Assembly: GCA_029210875.1 (NCBI GenBank)
Contig: JARGFJ010000028.1
Coordinates: 1-33,008 of the forward strand
Length of the DNA: 33,008 nt
Direction of reading: 5' to 3'
Source of the DNA: Gammaproteobacteria bacterium
GTDB lineage: Bacteria > Pseudomonadota > Gammaproteobacteria > Nitrosococcales > Methylophagaceae
Part shown: piece by piece, positions 19,827-25,607 of the stretch
Layout: the number at the start of each line of letters is the position of its first letter
Position numbering within the stretch: the first letter of the stretch is position 1
Translations under genes and position numbers: made by a program
The notes under the pieces: generated by a model
The model's input: only the letters and a program-made list of their open reading frames with translations
The model's database searches: none
Told to the model about the DNA's origin: nothing

Positions 19827-20692
19827 ATTCACCATTCAAACGCATTGGTCTCTATATCCGTAAGGATGACCCAGTCATGGAAAATGCGGTGCTTGAAATA
19901 ACACAGTTTCTGCGCTCAAAGTCATTAACATTGTTTGTTAATGAACCGTTGGCTTTTCTGCCCGAGTTGCAGGTTATTTCTATCAGTGTGTTTCCTTCAA
20001 ACTGTGATTTGACAATAGCAATCGGTGGTGACGGTACATTGTTATCAGCATCACGCGCACTCGCTGGTTCTGAACTACCCCTGGTTGGTATTAATCTTGG
20101 TCGGTTGGGCTTTTTAGCTGATGTCACCTTAGTCAAACTTGAGCAACAATTATCACGAATTTTAGCCGGTGAATATCGCGAAGACACACGATTTTTAATG
20201 CAGGCAACCATACATAATTCTGATCATTTTGTTGGTAAAGCAATGAATGATGTCGTCATTCACTCACATCAAAGCTTACATATGATTGAGTTTGAAACCT
20301 ATATCAATGGACGCTTTCTTAACAGTCAAAGAGCAGATGGTTTAGTTATTGCCACACCTACGGGTTCGACTGCTTATGCCATGTCTGCTGGCGGCCCCAT
20401 CTTAGATGTCAACTTAGATGCATTAGTTCTAGCCTCAGTTTGCCCCCACACCCTTAGCAATCGTCCGGTCGTGATTGCCGCCAATAGCATTATTGATATT
20501 ATCATTAGTGAAAATAACATAAGTACAGCGATGGTGACATGCGATGGCAGACCAGGACATATTTTAGAGCCTGGTGATACAGTTCGTATTGAGCGTCACG
20601 CTAACAGTATCAAATTATTGCATTTAGAGGATCATGATCATTATTCAATTTTACGTGCCAAACTTGAGTGGGGAAGAAAGCTAACATGCTAA
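19823..20692 (+). CDS. nadK: NAD kinase
   Basis: Phosphorylates NAD to NADP. The GGDGT motif (residues 68-72, AIGGDGTLLSASRAL) and the nucleotide-binding KAMNDVVIH are present, with the family segment RADGLVIATPTGSTAYAMSAGGPI. The length of 289 is normal. The chosen start matches the usual N-terminus (FKRIGLYIRK). The 3' end overlaps the recN start by 7 bp, so the two are coupled, as in many gammaproteobacteria. Confidence 0.97.
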   Translation: MNSPFKRIGLYIRKDDPVMENAVLEITQFLRSKSLTLFVNEPLAFLPELQVISISVFPSNCDLTIAIGGDGTLLSASRALAGSELPLVGINLGRLGFLADVTLVKLEQQLSRILAGEYREDTRFLMQATIHNSDHFVGKAMNDVVIHSHQSLHMIEFETYINGRFLNSQRADGLVIATPTGSTAYAMSAGGPILDVNLDALVLASVCPHTLSNRPVVIAANSIIDIIISENNISTAMVTCDGRPGHILEPGDTVRIERHANSIKLLHLEDHDHYSILRAKLEWGRKLTC

Positions 20693-22362
20693 GCAATTTA
20701 AGTGTTCGTCATCTCGCCGTTGTTGATGATATTGAATTGTCATTTAATCAGGGAATGACCTCGTTAACAGGTGAAACAGGTGCAGGTAAATCTATCTTGG
20801 TTGATGCCTTAGGTCTGGTACTGGGCGATCGTGCTGATTCAAACATGGTGCGACATGGCTGTGAGCGTGCTGAAATTGAAGCAAGCTTTAATATTGATGC
20901 TAATGATAGTTTGCGCGCTTGGTTAGTTGAAGAAGAATTGGATGATGACGATCAATGCCATTTGAGAAGAACTATTTCACGTGATGGCCGTTCTCAGGCA
21001 TATATAAATGGCAGGAAAGTTCCTCTTACCCTACTTCGCGCTGTAAGTGAGCGTACGATTGACATTCATGGTCAGCATGCTCACCAATCTTTAATTAGAT
21101 CAGACACACAACGCGAATTGCTTGATACTGTTGCTAAAACCAAACCTTTATTATTAGCGCAATTGCATCAGGCTTATCAAACGTGGCAACAGTTACAAAC
21201 CGAATTAAATTCATTACAACAACACGCTCACGGTCAAACGGCTCGCCTGGAGTTACTCAAATATCAACAATCAGAATTAGAACCATTGGATCTGCGCGAA
21301 CAAAACATTCAGCAACTGATTGAAGATCAACAACAACTCGCACACGCATCACAACTAATTAATGCCGTAGAATCAGGACTCCACCAACTCTATCAACAAG
21401 AAGCCGGCTGTGCCTATGATCTCGTTAGTAGCGTGTTATCGCAAATAGAAAAATTACGCGATATAGAACCTAAATTTAACACTATTATTGAAAGCTTAAA
21501 CTCAGCGATTGTCCATTTGGATGAATCAGGCAGCGAACTTCGTCATTATCTTGAACATAGCGATCTTGATCCTGCTCGACTTGATGCTGTTGAATCTCAA
21601 TTATCAATTTTGCATAACCTCGCCAGAAAACATCATATCGAAATCGAAGATCTACCAGCGCATTATCAAAAATTATGCGATGAACTCGACACGTTAAGCA
21701 ATATAGACACCAGAACAATTGAGCTTGAACAAGCAGTATCAAACCAGCGCAATATCTGTGTTTCCTTATGTGAACAACTAAGCAAACAACGCCAACAAGC
21801 AGCACAACCTTTATCAGAGCAAATCACGCAAACAATTCAAAAACTGGCTATCTCTGGTGGCCGTGTTGAATTCAAGGTGACTCCGCTTGCTCATGATCGT
21901 TTTACAGAGACAGGGGCTGACTCGATTCAGCTGTTAGTAAGCACTAATCCTGGGCAAGCAGCGGGAGAATTAGCCAAAGTAGCCTCAGGCGGTGAGCTAG
22001 CTCGTATCAGTCTTGCCATTCAAGTTGTTACTGCGGGGACTCGGAGTGTGCCAACGCTGGTGTTTGATGAAGTCGATGTTGGTATTGGTGGCGGTGTGGC
22101 AGAAATTGTTGGGCAACATTTGAGAAAATTAGGTTCAACGCAACAAGTGATTTGTATCACTCATTTACCGCAAGTTGCAGCGCAAGCACATCAGCAAATT
22201 CAAGTAACTAAAAAACAACACAATGGTAGTACCCATATTGAACTAACCAGTCTGGATAACACGCAACGCATTGAAGAAATTGCGCGCATGTTAGGTGGGG
22301 TTATGTTAACCGACAAAACCCGTGAACATGCACAAGAGATGTTAGAACAAGCCCAAAATTGA
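20686..22362 (+). CDS. recN: DNA repair protein RecN
   Basis: An SMC-like ATPase for double-strand break repair. Walker A is GETGAGKS (residues 29-36). A long Gln/Leu-rich coiled coil fills the middle (about 160-370). The ABC signature region KVASGGELARISLA and Walker B LVFDEVDVGIGGGVA follow. The ATG at 20686, overlapping the nadK stop and preceded by GGGGAAG, gives 558 residues, the usual size. An upstream in-frame GTG at 20668 lies inside nadK and is less likely. The gene converges with fur, ending 6 bp from it. Confidence 0.96.
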   Translation: MLSNLSVRHLAVVDDIELSFNQGMTSLTGETGAGKSILVDALGLVLGDRADSNMVRHGCERAEIEASFNIDANDSLRAWLVEEELDDDDQCHLRRTISRDGRSQAYINGRKVPLTLLRAVSERTIDIHGQHAHQSLIRSDTQRELLDTVAKTKPLLLAQLHQAYQTWQQLQTELNSLQQHAHGQTARLELLKYQQSELEPLDLREQNIQQLIEDQQQLAHASQLINAVESGLHQLYQQEAGCAYDLVSSVLSQIEKLRDIEPKFNTIIESLNSAIVHLDESGSELRHYLEHSDLDPARLDAVESQLSILHNLARKHHIEIEDLPAHYQKLCDELDTLSNIDTRTIELEQAVSNQRNICVSLCEQLSKQRQQAAQPLSEQITQTIQKLAISGGRVEFKVTPLAHDRFTETGADSIQLLVSTNPGQAAGELAKVASGGELARISLAIQVVTAGTRSVPTLVFDEVDVGIGGGVAEIVGQHLRKLGSTQQVICITHLPQVAAQAHQQIQVTKKQHNGSTHIELTSLDNTQRIEEIARMLGGVMLTDKTREHAQEMLEQAQN

Positions 22363-22368
22363 TTTGGT

Positions 22369-22779
22369 CTATGACTGACAGTTACGACATATACCATAGA
22401 TATACAGACTATGATCTGTCATTTGAAAGCCTTTTTCCGCGGCAATCGCACGTTGGCGTTGCTCAATTACTTCATCAATAAATTCTTCAATTTGGTTACA
22501 TCTGACGCATAATAAGTGGTCATGATGTGATCCATCTTCTAATTCAAAAACGGCATGACCACCTTCAATGCTTAATCGCGAAACAAGACCTGCACCTTCA
22601 AATTGGGTCAATACGCGATACACTGTCGCCAGACCGATTTCTTCACCCATTTCCAGCAGCGCTTTATAGACATCTTCAGCACTCATATGACGTTGTTGTG
22701 CCGATTCAAGTATTTCAAGTACCTTAATCCTGGGTAAGGTTACTTTTAAACCTGCTTTTCTTAAATCCTGACTTTCCAT
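22369..22779 (-). CDS. fur: ferric uptake regulator
   Basis: An iron-responsive transcriptional repressor. It has an N-terminal winged helix (LKVTLPRIKVLEILE, GLATVYRVLTQFEGAGLV), the metal-binding HHDHLLCVRC segment with its first Cys pair, and a second CxxC at the C-terminus (GICRNC). At 136 residues it is the normal size. It is divergent from bamE, a conserved gammaproteobacterial arrangement. I could not identify a convincing Fur box in the 75-bp gap. Confidence 0.97.
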   Translation of the reverse strand: MESQDLRKAGLKVTLPRIKVLEILESAQQRHMSAEDVYKALLEMGEEIGLATVYRVLTQFEGAGLVSRLSIEGGHAVFELEDGSHHDHLLCVRCNQIEEFIDEVIEQRQRAIAAEKGFQMTDHSLYIYGICRNCQS

Positions 22780-22854
22780 AATTGATGCCTCGTCGAAATC
22801 GAGCGATTAGCGTATCATCGCACACTGGTTAATTAATACAGACAGTAAATATAA

Positions 22855-23358
22855 ATGAAAACCTTTCTCATTTACACCTTTTCAGTATTTCTATTGTTAA
22901 TTAGTGCATGTAGCAAAGATAAAATTCCTGGTGTTTATCGCATCGATATCCAGCAAGGTAACGATGTTACCCAAGACATGTTGAATAAACTCAAGCCAGA
23001 TATGACTAAAAGTCAAGTAGCCTTCATTATGGGCACACCACTTGTAATTGACACATTCCACCCTGATCGTTGGGACTATATTTATAGCTTTCACCCAGGC
23101 AACGGAAAGCGCGAACAACGTCGGATAACCTTATTTTTCGTTGAAGACAAATTAGATCATATTGAAGGTGATACCCGCATAGTCGCTCGTGAAGACATGG
23201 CTCAAACAGTGCGTACGGATAAAAATGTTGTGGTACCGTTAAACGACAAAAAAACCGGATTTTTCCAAGGTATAATGAACAGCATTGGACTCGGTAATGA
23301 CGAGCCTGACCTTATTAAAACGGATAAAGCTCAACCCCAAGAAACAACTAAGGACTAG
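22855..23358 (+). CDS. bamE: outer membrane assembly factor BamE (SmpA/OmlA)
   Basis: A lipoprotein subunit of the BAM complex that inserts beta-barrel proteins in the outer membrane. The signal peptide ends in a lipobox (LISAC, Cys19). It is followed by the conserved [13 protein letters not shown], then [19 protein letters not shown] and [14 protein letters not shown]. At 167 residues it carries a polar C-terminal tail longer than that of E. coli BamE (113). It is divergent from fur. A hairpin terminator starts at its stop codon. Confidence 0.95.
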   Translation: MKTFLIYTFSVFLLLISACSKDKIPGVYRIDIQQGNDVTQDMLNKLKPDMTKSQVAFIMGTPLVIDTFHPDRWDYIYSFHPGNGKREQRRITLFFVEDKLDHIEGDTRIVAREDMAQTVRTDKNVVVPLNDKKTGFFQGIMNSIGLGNDEPDLIKTDKAQPQETTKD

Positions 23359-23387
23359 CCCAAAATAATTTGGGCTGGTTTATTATT
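23357..23387. terminator. bidirectional terminator between bamE and carbonic anhydrase
   Basis: A perfect 8-bp stem, AGCCCAAA (23357-23364) with TTTGGGCT (23369-23376), and an ATAA loop are followed by GGTTTATTATT on the plus strand. The bamE stop codon enters the stem. It lies 9 bp beyond the end of the convergent carbonic anhydrase gene and can serve both. Confidence 0.8.
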
Positions 23388-24024
23388 ACTGTTTTGCTGA
23401 CACCGGTAGAAATGAGCCTGTTTTTGAATTAAAGAAAAATAGCTCTCCAGCTGAAATATCAAAATACCATCCATGTAAACTCAATGTGCCATTTTCGACA
23501 CGCTCACGGATACATGAGAATGTCATTAAATTCGCTAACGATTGCAGAATTGCCCGCTGTTCACACGCCTTGATCTGCTCTTCTGGCGATGCATTGGACA
23601 AGGTCTGTTTAACCCATTCTTTGGCTGTATTTGCAATTGATACCCACGGATGGATAAATTGTGATCTCACCGTACCATCATCTTCCCAAAGTGCTTTGAT
23701 ACCACCACAGTTTGCATGTCCCATGATGATGATGTTTTCGACTTCAAGGCCATTTACCGCGAACTCTAATGCGGCACTAGTACCGTGATAATGGCCACCG
23801 CTTTCACAGGGAGGAACTAAATTAGCCACATTGCGTACAATGAAAAGATCGCCAGGATCACAGCTAGTCAAAATAGCCGGATCAACACGAGAATCACAGC
23901 ATGCGATCATCAATGTCTTGGCTGGCTGACCATCCTTCATGCTTTGGTATAAGTGATTATCATCACCAAAATACTGTTGTTGAAAACGTTTAAAACCATC
24001 TAATAATTTTTTTGTGCTTGCCAT
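23386..24024 (-). CDS. beta-class carbonic anhydrase
   Basis: A zinc enzyme interconverting CO2 and bicarbonate. The ligand and catalytic residues are all visible: C42, D44 and R46 in ACCDSR, and H103 and C106 in GHANCGG. At 212 residues with no signal peptide it should be cytoplasmic. A GGA ribosome binding site precedes the ATG. It has its own promoter within the gap at 24160-24188. The gene upstream on the same strand is the WYxAN repeat protein, 260 bp away. A can/cynT-type housekeeping role (supplying bicarbonate to carboxylases) is likeliest. No carboxysome gene is in the window. Confidence 0.95.
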   Translation of the reverse strand: MASTKKLLDGFKRFQQQYFGDDNHLYQSMKDGQPAKTLMIACCDSRVDPAILTSCDPGDLFIVRNVANLVPPCESGGHYHGTSAALEFAVNGLEVENIIIMGHANCGGIKALWEDDGTVRSQFIHPWVSIANTAKEWVKQTLSNASPEEQIKACEQRAILQSLANLMTFSCIRERVENGTLSLHGWYFDISAGELFFFNSKTGSFLPVSAKQ

Positions 24025-24159
24025 GTTTTTATTCCAAATACTTTATAATAAATATAGTCAAAATCAGATTATCGCCGGTTAATTGAAAGGCGCTATTCAT
24101 TCTCCTCACTTAGGCAAATGATGTTCAATGAAGAGAGAGAATAGGAAAAACCTATTAGG

Positions 24160-24188
24160 ATTATAGTGTATTCCCAATAGATGGTTAA
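24160..24188 (-). promoter_or_regulatory. promoter of the carbonic anhydrase gene, with dyads around -10
   Basis: On the minus strand, TTAACC (24183-24188), a 17-bp spacer and a perfect TATAAT (24160-24165) predict a start near 24153 and a 129-nt leader. CTATTGGG in the spacer and CCTAATAG just after the -10 form an inverted repeat (7 of 8). A second dyad, AATAGG-N5-CCTATT, covers the predicted start (24140-24156). These could be an operator, but no regulator is known. Confidence 0.65.
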
Positions 24189-24210
24189 TTTTGATTATCG
24201 GCAACCGTCA

Positions 24211-24239
24211 CACTGACCAGCCCATTGGCTTAGTCAGTG
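24211..24239 (-). terminator. hairpin downstream of the WYxAN repeat gene
   Basis: CACTGAC (24211-24217) pairs with GTCAGTG (24233-24239), and an inner AGCC/GGCT adds four pairs around a CATT loop. It lies 45 bp past the repeat gene stop and just upstream of the carbonic anhydrase promoter, so it plausibly separates the two transcripts. No T-tract follows on the minus strand. Confidence 0.45.
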
Positions 24240-24284
24240 ATAACGACTGCAATAGTGTCATATCAGTTTACATTTAAACTATTG

Positions 24285-25037
24285 TTATTCGTTGTTAGCT
24301 TCGTACCATTTTTTTTGACTCGAACGGGCAGCTTCAGTATTGGCTTCATACCACTTTTTCTTGATGTTCTTAGTCCTGACAAGTTCTATATTAGCCTCAT
24401 ACCATTTTTGCTTGGCATCGGCATGTGGATCAACGTGCATGTTGGCTTCATACCAAGGCATGGTAGTGCTTTTGATTTGATTTTTATTAGCCTCGTACCA
24501 CTTAGCGCGACTAGCACGTGCAATTTCCAAATTAGCTTTGTACCATTTTTTCTTGGCATCGGCATGTGGATCAACATGCATATTAGCTTCATACCAAGGT
24601 ATGTGTTTCTGATTTGCTTCATACCACTTAGCTTGATTAGCACGTACAGTTTCTAAATTGGCTTTGTACCATTTTTTCTTGGCATCAGCATGCGGATCAA
24701 CATGCATATTAGCTTCATACCATGGAATAGAATTGCTGGTATCGCTGTGCTGATTGGCAAGATACCACTTAGCACGATTAGCACGCACTGAGGCAACCGC
24801 TGCTTTAAGATTTGCTTCGTACCATTTCTTCTTAGTTGCTAAATGTTGCTCAGCATTGGCTTTGTACCATGGTGTACCTGACGTATCTGTAGCAACGTTA
24901 TTAGCTTCATACCAAGGTACTTCTGTGGTTTTAGTCGCGGGTTCTTTATTAGCCTGATACCATTTTTTACGACTTTCTCTTGCTGTTTTAAGGTTTGCTT
25001 CGTACCACTTTGCTTTGATATCAATTGTTGTACTCAT
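24285..25037 (-). CDS. uncharacterised WYxAN-repeat protein
   Basis: I do not recognise this family. The 250-residue protein has sixteen copies of [KP]WY[EQKL]AN, with Trp at residues 11, 26, 42, 57, 72, 91, 106, 123, 138, 148, 165, 180, 195, 212, 229 and 244, spaced 10-19 apart. The residue before Trp follows the order KKPPKKPKKPKKPKKK, so from the fifth copy on there is a K-K-P super-repeat of about 42-51 residues. Linkers are Lys/Ala-rich and helix-like after KWY, and polar after PWY. Three PWY copies continue as MHVDPHADAK. There is no signal peptide, transmembrane segment, Cys or Phe, and only one Gly. The protein is basic (about 43 Lys/Arg to 29 Asp/Glu). A strong GAGGAG ribosome binding site precedes the ATG. 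Motif codons differ synonymously between copies, which supports coding on this strand. A multivalent scaffold or a multi-core peptide precursor are the ideas I would test. Confidence 0.88.
   Translation of the reverse strand: MSTTIDIKAKWYEANLKTARESRKKWYQANKEPATKTTEVPWYEANNVATDTSGTPWYKANAEQHLATKKKWYEANLKAAVASVRANRAKWYLANQHSDTSNSIPWYEANMHVDPHADAKKKWYKANLETVRANQAKWYEANQKHIPWYEANMHVDPHADAKKKWYKANLEIARASRAKWYEANKNQIKSTTMPWYEANMHVDPHADAKQKWYEANIELVRTKNIKKKWYEANTEAARSSQKKWYEANNE
24399..24725 (-). repeat. three near-identical 60-bp modules in the WYxAN gene
   Basis: Copies lie at 24666-24725, 24540-24599 and 24399-24458. Each encodes PWYEANMHVDPHADAK, a Lys or Gln, then KWY. The first two differ at 3 of 60 bases and the last two at 5 of 60 by my alignment, far closer than the other motif copies. 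The whole super-repeat, not only the motif, therefore appears to have duplicated recently. Confidence 0.93.
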
Positions 25038-25133
25038 ACCTTTACTCCTCTCATTTTCAACTATTTTTTTAATTCGATATTACATGAGTTTGAGACAACA
25101 TCACAACAACAATAGTAATTTAAATCAAAGAAA

Positions 25134-25547
25134 TCACTCAAAACAATGCTTCTCAGCCTTGACTTGCTGAAGCATGCTGATTTGTTGCTCAATAAGCAAT
25201 GTCCGTCGCTGTTCTTTTTCCTCAATTAATGAAGAATAACCTAAATAAACAAAGCCGAATAAGCCTTTAATTACTGGCACGCTATCAAACATAATAAAAG
25301 CTGTAGCAAGTTGATTGCTTTCATCCTGATAAAACCCAGGCTTATAACTGTAGCGATATGGATGTAAGTAGTGAATAGTATTGTCAAGCGTCACACAACT
25401 CATTTGTCGAACAGTATCAGTCGCCTCGACTATCGGTGGCTCAAAATAAATTGGTTCAGTTGGAACAGGCGGTAAAATTACCGCGTTTGCAATTGAACCC
25501 AGTGATTGGCTTATGGCAACAAATAGCGTGATTACATATAGTTTCAT
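25134..25547 (-). CDS. small exported hypothetical protein
   Basis: Not recognised. The 137-residue product begins with a Sec-type signal peptide (MKLYVITLFVAISQSLGSIANA, cleavage expected near residue 22). A Pro-rich stretch follows (about residues 25-40), then a Tyr/His-rich patch (HYLHPYRYSYKPGFY), a weakly hydrophobic segment (about 80-108), and a Gln/Glu-rich C-terminus that may be a short coiled coil. Two cysteines remain in the mature part (52 and 135) and might form a disulfide. It is 60 bp downstream of the Lon-type protease and 96 bp upstream of the WYxAN gene on the same strand. No function is proposed. Confidence 0.75.
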   Translation of the reverse strand: MKLYVITLFVAISQSLGSIANAVILPPVPTEPIYFEPPIVEATDTVRQMSCVTLDNTIHYLHPYRYSYKPGFYQDESNQLATAFIMFDSVPVIKGLFGFVYLGYSSLIEEKEQRRTLLIEQQISMLQQVKAEKHCFE

Positions 25548-25607
25548 CTTATTCTGACTCTCGATACAAAAAGCTTAATCTTTATATCGACCCAAAAAAT
25601 AGATTAA

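Noticed and set aside
22780-22854. Fur box in the fur-bamE gap
   Set aside because: No 19-bp GATAATGATAATCATTATC-like dyad could be made out by eye.
24029-24100. A 23-codon frame just upstream of the carbonic anhydrase, preceded by GAGGAG
   Set aside because: The ribosome binding site is one base from the ATG, too close to be effective, and the peptide has no recognisable feature. It could be chance within the leader.
24237-24656. A plus-strand open frame of 139 codons, strongly hydrophobic, opposite the WYxAN gene
   Set aside because: It is the antisense shadow of the repeats. It has no good ribosome binding site, while the minus-strand frame has GAGGAG and runs the full length with synonymous variation between motif copies.
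24285-25037. Regularly spaced repeats that could suggest a CRISPR array
   Set aside because: The repeats are short, vary at synonymous positions, have irregular spacing, and stay in one reading frame. There is no leader or cas gene.
23386-25037. A carboxysome or bacterial microcompartment locus
   Set aside because: There are no shell proteins, Rubisco or CsoS2-like M/R repeats. The beta-carbonic anhydrase alone is a common housekeeping enzyme.
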